Part shown: positions 7,858 to 16,184 of the stretch, one piece after another
How the letters are laid out: each line of letters starts with the position of its first letter
Numbering within the stretch: the stretch's first letter is position 1
Assembly (NCBI GenBank): GCA_004558865.1
Contig: SFCY01000020.1
Location: forward strand, 1-24,241
Origin: Bacteroidales bacterium
GTDB lineage: Bacteria; Bacteroidota; Bacteroidia; Bacteroidales; Bacteroidaceae
DNA length: 24,241 nt
Direction of reading: 5' to 3'
Made by a program: the position numbers and the translations under genes
Notes under the pieces: model-generated
Database searches by the model: none
Told to the model about the DNA's origin: nothing
Seen by the model: the letters and a program-made list of their open reading frames with translations, nothing else

Positions 7858-8844
7858 TCAGCTCAGGGCGAGCATCCTCTCGATGGGCTTGACGGCCTCG
7901 CGGGCTACGGCGGGTGGAATAACCACCTGCGGCTCCAGATGCTCCAAGGCGGAGACTATCTTGGAGAGCGTGTTGAGCTTCATAAACTCGCACTCGTTGC
8001 AGGTGCAACTTACGGGCATACCACCATCGCGCTTGTCCTGTCCGATTCCGCCCTCTCCCTCGCTGACCTCAGGCGGCACGGGGAAGAACTGCTGGGTGGG
8101 ACAGCGTTTTTGAAGCTCAAACAGGATGCCGGCCTCCGTAGCCACGATAAACTGCTTCTGCTCGGGGTGAGCCTGGGCGTATTCCAACATGGCGGCGGTG
8201 GAGCCTTTCACGTCGGCAATGGCAAGGACGGGAGCCTTGCATTCGAGGTGGGCCATGACGATGGCTCCGGGATGGCTCCGCTTCAGGGCAACGATGGCGT
8301 TGACGCTGAACTTCTCGTGGACGTGGCAGCCACCGTTCCACAGCAGCATCCGACGGCCGGAGACGGAGTTGATGTAGTTGCCGAGATTGTAGTCGGGGCC
8401 GAAGATGAGCTTCTCATCCTTTGGCATGGCATCAATCACCTTCAAGGCATTGCCCGAGGTGACACAGCAGTCGGAGAGGGCCTTGACGGCCGCCGTGGTG
8501 TTGACATAGCTGATGACCTTGTAGCCGGGATGTTCCTCTTTGTATCGCGAGAGGTCTTCGGCCGTGCAGCTGTCGGCCAACGAGCATCCAGCGGCGGGGT
8601 CGCACTCCAGCACCGTCTTGTCGGGCGAGAGGAGCTTGCAGGTTTCCGCCATGAAATGAACGCCACACATCACCAGCACGGGAGCGTCGGTGTTGGCGGC
8701 CTTGCGCGCCAGGGCCAGCGAGTCGCCAACGAAGTCGGCCACCTCCTGTATATCGGGACCCGTGTAATAGTGGGCCAGAATCAGGGCATGGCGTTGGCGG
8801 GCCAGTTGGCGCACCTTTAGTTTCAAAGTCTCTTTGTCTTCCAT
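7858..8844 (-). CDS. nadA: Quinolinate synthase
   Basis: This 328-residue oxygen-sensitive [4Fe-4S] enzyme condenses iminoaspartate (from NadB) with dihydroxyacetone phosphate to give quinolinate. The first repeat starts with LAHYYTGPDIQ (23-33); VMCGVHFMAET is at 58-68. By comparison with the E. coli protein, the cluster cysteines should be C87 (AGCSLADSC), C173 (NGGCHVHEKF) and C285 (CNECEFMKLN). All three are present. It lies 7 bp downstream of nadB, so the two are almost certainly translated from one message, which fits direct use of unstable iminoaspartate. Length is within the family range. Confidence 0.96.
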   Translation of the reverse strand: MEDKETLKLKVRQLARQRHALILAHYYTGPDIQEVADFVGDSLALARKAANTDAPVLVMCGVHFMAETCKLLSPDKTVLECDPAAGCSLADSCTAEDLSRYKEEHPGYKVISYVNTTAAVKALSDCCVTSGNALKVIDAMPKDEKLIFGPDYNLGNYINSVSGRRMLLWNGGCHVHEKFSVNAIVALKRSHPGAIVMAHLECKAPVLAIADVKGSTAAMLEYAQAHPEQKQFIVATEAGILFELQKRCPTQQFFPVPPEVSEGEGGIGQDKRDGGMPVSCTCNECEFMKLNTLSKIVSALEHLEPQVVIPPAVAREAVKPIERMLALS

Positions 8845-8851
8845 AATTGGT

Positions 8852-10441
8852 CTATAAACTGTCGTGCTTTACCTTGGGATAGTCGATATTGTAGTGCAGG
8901 CCTCGGCTCTCGTGCCGCTCGATGGCCTGGCGTGTGATGAGATAGCCCACGTTGATCATGTTGCGCAGCTCGCAGATGTCGCGCGTGGGCTTGACACGGC
9001 GGAAGAGGTCCTCTGTCTCCTCGTAGAGCAGGTCGAGCCGCTTCCACGCACGCTTCAGCCTAAGGTTGGAACGCACGATGCCCACATAGGTCGACATGGT
9101 TTGCCCCACTTCCTTCTTGTCCTGCGTGATGAGCACCTTCTCCTCGTTGGTCAGCGTGCCAAAGTCGTTCCATTCTGGCACCCTGTCGTTGAAGGTGTAG
9201 TCGTCAATGTGGGCCACAGCATGCTCGGCCGCGCTCTTGGCATAGACCACGGCCTCAACGAGGCTGTTGCTGGCCAGACGGTTGCCGCCATGAAGGCCGG
9301 TGCAAGAACACTCGCCCACGGCATAGAGGCGGTGGATGCTGCTCTCGCCGTTCAGGTCTACCTTGATGCCGCCGCACATATAGTGGGCCGAGGGGCAGAC
9401 GGGAATCATCTGCTTGGTGATGTCGATGCCGATGGAGAGGCATTTCTCATAGATATGCGGGAAGTGTCGTTTCGTCTCCTCGGCGTCTTTCATGGTCACG
9501 TCGAGGCACACGTGGTCGAGGCCATGGATTTTCATTTCATGGTCGATGGCCCGCGCCACGATGTCGCGTGGAGCCAAAGAGAGGCGCGGATCGTACTTCT
9601 GCATGAACTCGCTGCCGTCGGGCAGTTTGAGGACAGCCCCGTAGCCGCGCATGGCCTCGGTGATGAGGAAGGCGGGATGGGTCTCGGCGGGATTGTAAAG
9701 AACTGTGGGGTGGAACTGCACAAACTCCATGTCCTTCACTGTGGCCTTGGCGCGGTAGGCCATGGCAATGCCGTCGCCGGTGGCGATCTCGGGATTGGAG
9801 GTGGTGGCGTAGACGGCTCCTGTGCCGCCGGTGGCCATCAGCGTGACGCGCGCAAGGTAGGTGTCAACCTTATCGTTGTCGGGATTAATCACGTAGGCTC
9901 CATAGCACTCAATGTCGGGCGTGCGGCGCGTCACTTCGATTCCAAGGTGGTGCTGGGTGATGATTTCCACGGCAAAGTGGTTCTCCAACACCTCTATCCG
10001 CGGGTTGCGGCGCACGGCGTCCATGAGGCCGCGCTGTATCTCGAAGCCCGTGTCGTCCTGATGGTGGAGGATGCGGAACTCCGAGTGGCCGCCCTCACGG
10101 TGCAGGTCGAAAGATCCGTCGCTCTTCTTGTCGAAGTTGACGCCCCACTCCACCAAGTCGCTGATTGCGGCGGGCGCGTTTCTCACTACATGCTCAACGG
10201 CCTTGGGGTCGGAAAGCCAGTCGCCGGCCACCATGGTGTCATGGATATGCTTCTCAAAGTTGTCCACCTTGATGTCGGTCACAGAGGCAATGCCGCCTTG
10301 CGCCTTGGCAGTGTTGGCCTCGTCAAGAGTTGTCTTGCAAATGATGGCCACGCTTCCTTTGCCTGAGTTGGCGACTTTCAGTGCGAAACTCATACCGGCT
10401 ACGCCTCCGCCGATGATGAGGAAGTCATAATGATGAATCAT
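8852..10441 (-). CDS. nadB: L-aspartate oxidase
   Basis: A 529-residue FAD enzyme that oxidises L-aspartate to iminoaspartate, the first step of de novo NAD synthesis. An FAD-binding motif IIGGGVAGMSFAL (9-21) opens the protein. AQGGIASV is the usual active-site segment of the succinate dehydrogenase/aspartate oxidase flavoprotein family. MATGGTGAVYATTSNP, a second dinucleotide-fold segment, and QFHPTVLYNP follow. GGIKVDLNGESSI and YAVGECSCTGLHGGNRLASNSL close the FAD domain, and the C-terminal helical domain ends at the UAG stop. Fumarate reductase/SdhA is excluded by gene context and by the short C-terminal domain. In anaerobes the electron acceptor is often fumarate; that is family knowledge. 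First gene of nadBAC. Confidence 0.96.
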   Translation of the reverse strand: MIHHYDFLIIGGGVAGMSFALKVANSGKGSVAIICKTTLDEANTAKAQGGIASVTDIKVDNFEKHIHDTMVAGDWLSDPKAVEHVVRNAPAAISDLVEWGVNFDKKSDGSFDLHREGGHSEFRILHHQDDTGFEIQRGLMDAVRRNPRIEVLENHFAVEIITQHHLGIEVTRRTPDIECYGAYVINPDNDKVDTYLARVTLMATGGTGAVYATTSNPEIATGDGIAMAYRAKATVKDMEFVQFHPTVLYNPAETHPAFLITEAMRGYGAVLKLPDGSEFMQKYDPRLSLAPRDIVARAIDHEMKIHGLDHVCLDVTMKDAEETKRHFPHIYEKCLSIGIDITKQMIPVCPSAHYMCGGIKVDLNGESSIHRLYAVGECSCTGLHGGNRLASNSLVEAVVYAKSAAEHAVAHIDDYTFNDRVPEWNDFGTLTNEEKVLITQDKKEVGQTMSTYVGIVRSNLRLKRAWKRLDLLYEETEDLFRRVKPTRDICELRNMINVGYLITRQAIERHESRGLHYNIDYPKVKHDSL

Positions 10442-10463
10442 CTATGAAAATAAGACTAATTGT

Positions 10464-10489
10464 ATTTGACAAAGCAAAAGTAGTCAAAT
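10464..10489. promoter_or_regulatory. Candidate operator over the nadB promoter
   Basis: Perfect inverted repeat ATTTGAC (10464-10470) and GTCAAAT (10483-10489) with a 12-bp spacer, half-site centres 19 bp apart. The spacer contains the nadB -7 element. A dimeric repressor bound here would block initiation. The regulator is unknown; an NAD-responsive factor is only a guess. Confidence 0.45.
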
Positions 10490-10506
10490 TCATAGAAGTG
10501 GCCAAA
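10475..10506 (-). promoter_or_regulatory. nadBAC promoter
   Basis: Read on the minus strand: TTTG (10506-10503), 20 bp, TACTTTTG (10482-10475), a full match to the Bacteroidetes consensus. The nadB start codon is about 34 bp downstream. Confidence 0.8.
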
Positions 10507-10961
10507 TTATTTGGCAACAAATGCGTTGTGCGCGCAAGAATAGGATTGTGCCTACCGCTCTTGCCTTTCCCGAGAAGCATCGACAAAGGGCAAACTAAAC
10601 ACCCAAAAGTCGGCTACTCAAGTTGTGTGACAATTGTCGCACAACAATAGGACAGCCATGGCACAACAACAGCTCAGCTGTCGCACAACTGCGTGACAGC
10701 CGCCACACAACTTGAAAAAGCGGCACAGTGAGGGGAAATGCCAAGGCGCGGGCTCGGCGCATCCCGCTCAGCTTCCGCCATTGCGCCTTGCGTGCCAAGA
10801 AGCTCCAAAACCAGTCAGGAATCACCAAGAAATGGCAAAAAGGCAAACAAAAGCATCCACCATCATGCCTTTCCACCACCCCGACGGCGGAAGAAAAGCA
10901 ACTCAACTGACCCGCAGCTTACAAAAAGAAAGATAACGAGAAAAAAAATTAGTTGAAATAT
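10507..10961. other. Divergent nadB/lplA spacer
   Basis: No gene is supported here; short frames are arginine-rich or low in complexity. Apart from the promoters at each side, the notable content is the 22-bp-period array at 10619-10714. From 10715 to 10960 I see nothing identifiable beyond A-rich sequence before the lplA promoter. Confidence 0.6.
10619..10714. repeat. 22-bp-period repeat bounded by an 11-bp inverted repeat
   Basis: CACAAC recurs at 10640, 10662, 10684 and 10706, exactly 22 bp apart. The longer word TGTCGCACAAC occurs twice, at 10635-10645 and 10679-10689. The array is enclosed by CAAGTTGTGTG (10619-10629) and its exact reverse complement CACACAACTTG (10704-10714). Inside are further dyads, GACAATTGTC (10629-10638) and CAGCTCAGCTG (10670-10680). 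The transcript could fold strongly. No gene overlaps. Same period as the array at 56-140, different sequence. Confidence 0.75.
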
Positions 10962-10993
10962 TTTGTCGGTTAACTCAGAAATTACTATATTTG
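10962..10993 (+). promoter_or_regulatory. Promoter of the lplA-gcv operon
   Basis: TTTG (10962-10965), 20 bp, TATATTTG (10986-10993). Transcription should start near 11000, only about 28 nt before the lplA start codon, which leaves no room for a leader riboswitch. Confidence 0.8.
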
Positions 10994-11027
10994 CAATCAG
11001 TTATCAAAAACAAGACCTTTTAACACT

Positions 11028-11741
11028 ATGGTTTATATACAACTTGCCAAAAACAATCCTCACAAGCTGAGCTTTTATCTTGCTATGGAAGAATACGTCG
11101 CGAGGAGGCTGAACCTGTCCGACGACTGCTTTTTCCTATGGCAGGTGGAACCCACGGTGATTTTCGGCAGGAACCAAGACATTGAGAGCGAGGTCAACCT
11201 GGACTACTGCAAACAGCACGGCATCGACTTCTTCCGCCGCAAGAGCGGAGGCGGCTGCGTATATGCCGACATGAGCAACGTGATGTCGTCGTTCATCACC
11301 AACGAGGACAACGTGGACGAGACCTTCGCACGCTACCTGAAGATGATGAGCGAGACGCTGGAGAGCATCGGACTGAAAGACGTGCATCCCAGCGGCCACA
11401 ACGACATCATGATCGGCGACAAGAAAGTGAGCGGCAACGCCATCTACCACTTGCCCGGCAAAATCATCGCCCACGGCACGCTGCTCTACGACACCGACAT
11501 GGACAACATGCTCCATGCCATCACTCCCTCCACGCAGAAACTCTCGAAACACGGGGTGCAGAGCGTGAGGCAGCGCATCTGCCTGCTCAAGGACTACACC
11601 GACCTGAGCTTCGCGGAAATCAGGAAGCGCATCAGGGAGCATCTCTGCGACCAAACCTACACGTTGGGCGCGGACGACGAGCGGGGAATAGAACAAATAG
11701 AACAAGAATATCTTCAACCAAAATTTATCTATGGAAAATAA
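11028..11741 (+). CDS. lplA: Lipoate-protein ligase
   Basis: 237 residues, cytoplasmic. It activates lipoate with ATP and transfers it to the lipoyl lysine of acceptor proteins. The biotin/lipoate ligase fold is marked by TVIFGRNQDIESEVN (43-57), the lipoate-binding motif RRKSGGGCVYAD (70-81) and DKKVSGNA (131-138), where K133 is the expected catalytic lysine, followed by HGTLLYDTDM. It has the catalytic domain but appears too short for the full C-terminal accessory domain of E. coli LplA (about 338 residues). It is therefore a short-form ligase or, less likely, an amidotransferase. It is the first gene of the operon and overlaps gcvT by 11 bp. The natural acceptor encoded nearby is GcvH (lysine 64). 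Confidence 0.92.
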   Translation: MVYIQLAKNNPHKLSFYLAMEEYVARRLNLSDDCFFLWQVEPTVIFGRNQDIESEVNLDYCKQHGIDFFRRKSGGGCVYADMSNVMSSFITNEDNVDETFARYLKMMSETLESIGLKDVHPSGHNDIMIGDKKVSGNAIYHLPGKIIAHGTLLYDTDMDNMLHAITPSTQKLSKHGVQSVRQRICLLKDYTDLSFAEIRKRIREHLCDQTYTLGADDERGIEQIEQEYLQPKFIYGK

Positions 11742-12819
11742 AAGAACCTGTCTTTACGACCGGCATGTGGCCTTAGGGGCCCTGATGCAGCCTTTCGGCG
11801 GCTTTGACATGCCCATTCAGTACACTTCCATTATCGAGGAACACAATGCCGTCAGACAGCATTGCGGAGTTTTCGACGTCTCCCACATGGGCGAGGTGCT
11901 TGTCACCGGGCCTGAGGCAGAGCGGTTCGTGAACCATATCTTCACCAACGACGTGAGCGGACTCGCCGCAGGCAAGGTCATCTATGGCATGTTCTGCTAC
12001 GAGGATGGCGGCACGGTGGACGACACCTGCATCTGCAAGTTGGGCGACAACAAGTTCCTCCTGACCATCAACGCAGCCAACATCGACAAGGATGTGGACT
12101 GGATCATGGGCCACAAGGATGGATTCGACGTCAACATCGACCACCAGAGCGACTACTATGGCCAGCTGGCCGTGCAGGGCCCCGAGGCCGAGAAGGTAGT
12201 CACCGAGGTGCTGGGCATCGAGTGCGCGGAGCTGAAATTCTATGAGGTGAAGACCCTGCAAAAGGACGGCGAGGAAATCATCGTCTCCCGCACTGGCTAC
12301 ACGGGAGAGGACGGCTTCGAGATCTATGGATCCCACAAGTTCATCGTCAACCAGTGGGACAAGCTGATGGCAAGCAAGCGCTGCACCCCCTGCGGACTGG
12401 GCTGCCGCGACACCCTGCGCTTCGAGGTGGGCCTGCCGCTCTACGGCGACGAGCTGTCGAAGGACATCACGCCGGTGATGGCCGGGCTGAGCATGTTCGT
12501 GAAATTGGACAAGCCCGAGTTCATCGGCAAGGAAGCCCTGGCCAAGCAGAAGGCCGAAGGACCCGCCAAGCGGCTGAGGGGCATTGAGCTCGAAGGCCAC
12601 GCTGTGCCACGCCATGGCTACGCCGTGCTGAAAGACGGCAAGGAGGTGGGCTATGTCACCACGGGCTATCGCCTCATCTCCGTCGACAAGAGCTGCGCTG
12701 TGGCTTTGGTAGACGCCGACATCAAATTGGGCGACAAGGTGGAGGTGCAAATCCGCAAGAAGACCTTCCCCGGCACCATCGTGAAGAAGAAGTTCTACGA
12801 CAAGCACTACCATAAATAA
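11731..12819 (+). CDS. gcvT: Aminomethyltransferase, glycine cleavage T protein
   Basis: The T protein (362 residues) moves the methylene group from aminomethyl-lipoyl-GcvH to tetrahydrofolate, releasing ammonia and giving 5,10-methylene-THF. Visible are the N-terminal HVALGALMQPFGGFDMPIQY (12-31) and GVFDVSHMGE (46-55), the folate-site aspartate in GGTVDDTCI (93-101), and SRTGYTGEDGFEIY. GCRDTLRFEVGLPLYGDEL and a C-terminal barrel with GYVTTGYR complete the usual layout and length. The start codon lies inside the lplA 3' end (11-bp overlap), which points to coupled translation. YgfZ-type paralogues lack the DDT folate segment seen here, so the T-protein call is firm. Confidence 0.96.
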   Translation: MENKRTCLYDRHVALGALMQPFGGFDMPIQYTSIIEEHNAVRQHCGVFDVSHMGEVLVTGPEAERFVNHIFTNDVSGLAAGKVIYGMFCYEDGGTVDDTCICKLGDNKFLLTINAANIDKDVDWIMGHKDGFDVNIDHQSDYYGQLAVQGPEAEKVVTEVLGIECAELKFYEVKTLQKDGEEIIVSRTGYTGEDGFEIYGSHKFIVNQWDKLMASKRCTPCGLGCRDTLRFEVGLPLYGDELSKDITPVMAGLSMFVKLDKPEFIGKEALAKQKAEGPAKRLRGIELEGHAVPRHGYAVLKDGKEVGYVTTGYRLISVDKSCAVALVDADIKLGDKVEVQIRKKTFPGTIVKKKFYDKHYHK

Positions 12820-12828
12820 TAAAAGGTA

Positions 12829-12867
12829 TGGCGGGTCTGCCACGGCAATCCGCAGACAGCCCCGCCA
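12829..12867 (+). other. Intercistronic hairpin between gcvT and gcvH
   Basis: TGGCGGG TCTGC (12829-12840) pairs with GCAGA (12852-12856) and CCCGCCA (12861-12867) with a CAGC bulge: a 12-bp interrupted stem. No T run follows, so it is more likely an RNA-stability or processing element than a terminator. It sits in the longest gap of the operon (153 bp). Confidence 0.5.
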
Positions 12868-12972
12868 AGGCCGCCAGACCCAGACGCCGGCATGCCGCAT
12901 GGCGACCCTGGGGCCTATCGCGGCCAAGAAACAAGCACAAAACAACAAACAATCTAAAAAAACATAAGAACT

Positions 12973-13353
12973 ATGACTAAAGTATTGGATGGACTTTTCT
13001 ATAGCAAGTCACATGAGTTTGTAAAGGTAGAGGGCGACGAGGCCTACATCGGTATCACAGACTATGCCCAGCACGAGCTTGGCAACATCGTGTATGTAGA
13101 CCTGCCCGAAGTGGACGACGAGGTGAGCGCAGGTGAGGATTTCGGCGCCGTGGAGAGCGTGAAGGCAGCCAGCGACCTGACCTCTCCCGTATCGGGAACC
13201 GTCGTTGAGGTGAACGAGAACTTGGAGGACCAGCCTGAGCTCATCAACAAGGACGCCTTTGGCAACTGGATCGTCAAAGTGAAGCTCGCCGACAAGTCGG
13301 AGCTCGACAATCTGATGAACGCCGAGGACTACAAGAAGATGATTGAAGCCTAA
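12973..13353 (+). CDS. gcvH: Glycine cleavage H protein (lipoyl carrier)
   Basis: A 126-residue carrier whose lipoyl arm shuttles the aminomethyl group among the P, T and L proteins. The lipoylation site is K64 in FGAVESVKAASD (57-68). The flanking beta sandwich has YIGITDYAQHELGNIVYVDLP (25-45, a hallmark region) and PVSGTVVEVNE (about 72-82). Length is standard. It needs lipoylation to work; the ligase is encoded three genes' length upstream in the same operon. The AT-rich leader before the start (about 12945-12970) lacks a TAnnTTTG element, so I do not propose a separate promoter. Confidence 0.97.
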   Translation: MTKVLDGLFYSKSHEFVKVEGDEAYIGITDYAQHELGNIVYVDLPEVDDEVSAGEDFGAVESVKAASDLTSPVSGTVVEVNENLEDQPELINKDAFGNWIVKVKLADKSELDNLMNAEDYKKMIEA

Positions 13354-13397
13354 GCCTCAATTCCCAACAAGCTACAATGAATTAATCCAACAATCAG

Positions 13398-14711
13398 ATG
13401 ACTTACAAATATTTTCCACAGACCGAGGAAGATATTCAAGAAATGCTGAACAAATGCGGTCTCAAGAATCTCGACGACCTTTTCGCCGAGATTCCTGAGG
13501 CTGTTCGGTTTCGGCGCGAATACAATCTTCCAGAGGCCAAGAGCGAGATAGAAATTCGCCGCTTCTTCGACGAACTGGGCAAGAAGAACAAGCAGCTCAC
13601 GTGCTTCACGGGCGCCGGCGTCTACGACCACTACACCCCAGCCGTGATTCCGAGCATTGTGGAACGCTCAGAATTCCTCACAAGCTACACTCCCTACCAG
13701 GCTGAGATCTCACAGGGCACGCTCCATTACATCTATGAGTACCAGACCATGATGTGCAACCTCACGCAGATGCCCATCAGCAACGCCTGCATGTACGACG
13801 GCAGCACGGCCACGGCCGAAGCTGTGTTGATGGCCAGCAACGCAAGCCACAAGAACCACAAGGTGCTGGTGTCGGAGACCATCGACCCGAAGATCATGCT
13901 CGTGGTGCGCACCTACGCCCACTTCCACGGTGTGGAGCTGGAGACAATCCCCGCCAAGGACGGCGTGACACCGCTCGAGGTGGTGAAGGAGAAGATCGCA
14001 CAGGGCGGAGTGGCTGGTGTGCTGGTGCAGCAGCCCAACTTCTACGGCATCGTGGAGGACTACAGCGGCTTCGCCGAGGCATGCCACGCCAACAAGGCCC
14101 TGTTCCTAATGAACGCCAACCCCTTCGACCTCTCCATCCTGAAGACTCCCGGAGAGTGGGGCGCCGACGTGGCCATGGGCGACGGCCAGAGCTTGGGCGT
14201 TCCCATGCAGTGGGGCGGCCCCTACGTGGGCTACATGTGCGTCACGGAGAAGCTCATGCGCAAGATGCCGGGACGCATCGTCGGCCAGACTGTCGACCAG
14301 GACGGTAAGCGCTGCTTCGTACTGACCCTCCAAGCCCGCGAGCAGCACATACGCCGCCAAAAGGCAACCAGCAACATCTGCTCCAACGAGAGCCTCACCG
14401 CCTTGTGGGTGACCATCTATTGCAGCATCATGGGCAAGCAGGGCGTGAAGGAAGCCGCACAACTCAGCTTCAACGGCGCGCACTACCTGGAAGAGCAGCT
14501 GGTGAGGACCGGCCACTTCAAACTGACCTACGACAAGCCTTTCTTCAACGAGTTCCTCGTCACATACGACGGCAACGTGGATGAGCTTCAGAAGCGTTGG
14601 CAAGACAATGGCTTCTTCGGCGGATTGAAAGTCGGCGAAGACAAGATTCTCCTCGCTGTCACCGAGCAGCGCACCAAAGAGGAAATCGACCGTCTGGTGG
14701 CCTTGGTCTGA
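13398..14711 (+). CDS. gcvPA: Glycine dehydrogenase (decarboxylating) subunit 1
   Basis: 437 residues: the N-terminal half of a split P protein. Together with GcvPB it decarboxylates glycine and loads the aminomethyl group on lipoyl-GcvH. It is a PLP fold type I relative that has lost the PLP lysine itself. Family segments are FPQTEEDIQEML (6-17), CFTGAGVYDHYTPAVIPSI (69-87), SYTPYQAEISQGTLHYIYEY (95-114), the cofactor-region MYDGSTATAEA, and LTLQAREQHIRRQKATSNIC. Length agrees with other split subunits (about 440-450). It lies between gcvH (44 bp) and gcvPB (42 bp). Many Bacteroides species have a fused GcvP; the split form is the clostridial/Thermotoga arrangement. Confidence 0.95.
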   Translation: MTYKYFPQTEEDIQEMLNKCGLKNLDDLFAEIPEAVRFRREYNLPEAKSEIEIRRFFDELGKKNKQLTCFTGAGVYDHYTPAVIPSIVERSEFLTSYTPYQAEISQGTLHYIYEYQTMMCNLTQMPISNACMYDGSTATAEAVLMASNASHKNHKVLVSETIDPKIMLVVRTYAHFHGVELETIPAKDGVTPLEVVKEKIAQGGVAGVLVQQPNFYGIVEDYSGFAEACHANKALFLMNANPFDLSILKTPGEWGADVAMGDGQSLGVPMQWGGPYVGYMCVTEKLMRKMPGRIVGQTVDQDGKRCFVLTLQAREQHIRRQKATSNICSNESLTALWVTIYCSIMGKQGVKEAAQLSFNGAHYLEEQLVRTGHFKLTYDKPFFNEFLVTYDGNVDELQKRWQDNGFFGGLKVGEDKILLAVTEQRTKEEIDRLVALV

Positions 14712-14753
14712 GGCATGGTTTCCAAAAATTGATTACCTATAAAACAAGAAAAG

Positions 14754-16184
14754 ATGAACAACAAGTTATATGGTTCTCTGATATTTGAACTCAGCCATCC
14801 GGGACGCAGGGCCTACTCGTTGCCTCGCAATGAATTTGGCGACTACAAGGTGCCAGCCGACGAATGCCGCAAGCACGACGCCGAGCTGCCCGAATGCGAC
14901 GAGATGACTGTGGTGAGACACTACACCAACCACAGCGAGAACAACTTTGGTGTGGACAACGGCTTCTATCCGTTGGGCTCCTGCACCATGAAATACAATC
15001 CCTGCATCAACGAGGAGATTGCCATGCACAGGGACTTCGCCAATCTCCATCCGCTGCAGCCGGCCGATACGGTGAAAGGAGCCGAGCAGGTGTACGACGA
15101 CTTGCAGAAGTGCCTCTCCGAACTGACGGGCATGAGCAAGTTCACGCTCAACCCCTGCGCCGGCGCCCACGGCGAGCTCACCGGACTGATGATCATACGC
15201 TCCTACTTCGAAAGCAAAGGCGACAAGAAGCGCGTAAAAGTAATCGTACCCGACTCCGCCCATGGCACCAACCCCGCCTCGGCTGCGGTGTGCGGAATGG
15301 AGATTGTCGAGGTGAAGAGCAAGGCCGACGGGCGCGTCGACGTGGACCATCTGAAGACCCTGCTCGGCGACGACATCGCTGCCATGATGATGACCAATCC
15401 CAACACCCTCGGCCTGTTCGAGTATGACATTCCCGAGATTACCCAGCTCATCCACGACTGCGGCGGACTGATGTACTACGATGGGGCCAATCTCAACCCA
15501 ATGCTTGGCGCCTGCCGCCCTGGCGACATGGGATTCGACGTGATGCACGTCAACCTGCACAAGACCTTCTCCACTCCCCACGGAGGCGGCGGCCCCGGCT
15601 CAGGCCCCGTAGGCGTGAGGGCAGGCTTGGAGCAGTTCCTCCCCGTGAACAACTCAGCCGCGGACAAGGACTTCGCCATATCGGTGAACCCCTATCATGG
15701 CAACTTCGCCGTGGAGCTCCGCGCGCTGACCTATATCCTTACGCTCGGCAGGGAGAACATCAAGATGGTTGGCCCGCTCGCCACACTCAACGCCAACTAC
15801 ATCAAGGAATGCCTGAAGGACGACTACGAGCTGCCCATCGAAGGCCTGTGCAAGCACGAGTTCGTGTTCAATGGCCTGAAGGACAAGTCGACGGGCGTGA
15901 CCACGATGGACGTGGCCAAGCGTCTGCTCGACTATGGCTACCACGCCCCCACCATCTACTTCCCTCTGCTCTTCCATGAGGCCATGATGATAGAGCCCAC
16001 CGAGAACGAAAGCAAGGAGACCATCGACGGCTTCATCGACGTGATGCACAAGATAGCCCAAGAGGCCAAGAACGAGCCGCAGACGGTGAAAGAGGCCCCC
16101 CACAATACGCCCATCAAACGCGTGGACGACGTGTTGGCAGCTAAGGAGCCGCACGTGTCCAACTGCACCCTCAACTGCCTATGA
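14754..16184 (+). CDS. gcvPB: Glycine dehydrogenase (decarboxylating) subunit 2
   Basis: 476 residues: the catalytic C-terminal half of the split P protein. The PLP Schiff-base lysine is K270 in HVNLHKTFSTPHGGGGPGSG (265-284), preceded by YYDGANLNPM (241-250). The N-terminal marks are GSCTMKYNPC (75-84) and LNPCAGAHGELTG (132-144), and PDSAHGTNPASA (167-178) lies in the cofactor domain. Length is normal for subunit 2. Its stop overlaps the lpd start by 4 bp (ATGA), which suggests coupled translation. The last residues NCTLNCL contain two cysteines beyond the usual C-terminus; I attach no function to them. Confidence 0.96.
   Translation: MNNKLYGSLIFELSHPGRRAYSLPRNEFGDYKVPADECRKHDAELPECDEMTVVRHYTNHSENNFGVDNGFYPLGSCTMKYNPCINEEIAMHRDFANLHPLQPADTVKGAEQVYDDLQKCLSELTGMSKFTLNPCAGAHGELTGLMIIRSYFESKGDKKRVKVIVPDSAHGTNPASAAVCGMEIVEVKSKADGRVDVDHLKTLLGDDIAAMMMTNPNTLGLFEYDIPEITQLIHDCGGLMYYDGANLNPMLGACRPGDMGFDVMHVNLHKTFSTPHGGGGPGSGPVGVRAGLEQFLPVNNSAADKDFAISVNPYHGNFAVELRALTYILTLGRENIKMVGPLATLNANYIKECLKDDYELPIEGLCKHEFVFNGLKDKSTGVTTMDVAKRLLDYGYHAPTIYFPLLFHEAMMIEPTENESKETIDGFIDVMHKIAQEAKNEPQTVKEAPHNTPIKRVDDVLAAKEPHVSNCTLNCL

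Noticed and set aside
8864..10366. 500-codon open frame on the plus strand opposite nadB
   Set aside because: It is the antisense shadow of a well-recognised GC-rich gene, with valine/glycine/histidine-rich translation and no family match. The same applies to 15956-17632 minus, 11773-12948 minus and 2297-3049 minus.
10994..11027. Glycine riboswitch before the gcv operon
   Set aside because: The promoter ends at 10993 and lplA starts at 11028, so the leader is about 28 nt, too short for a riboswitch. No glycine-aptamer-like sequence was seen further upstream.
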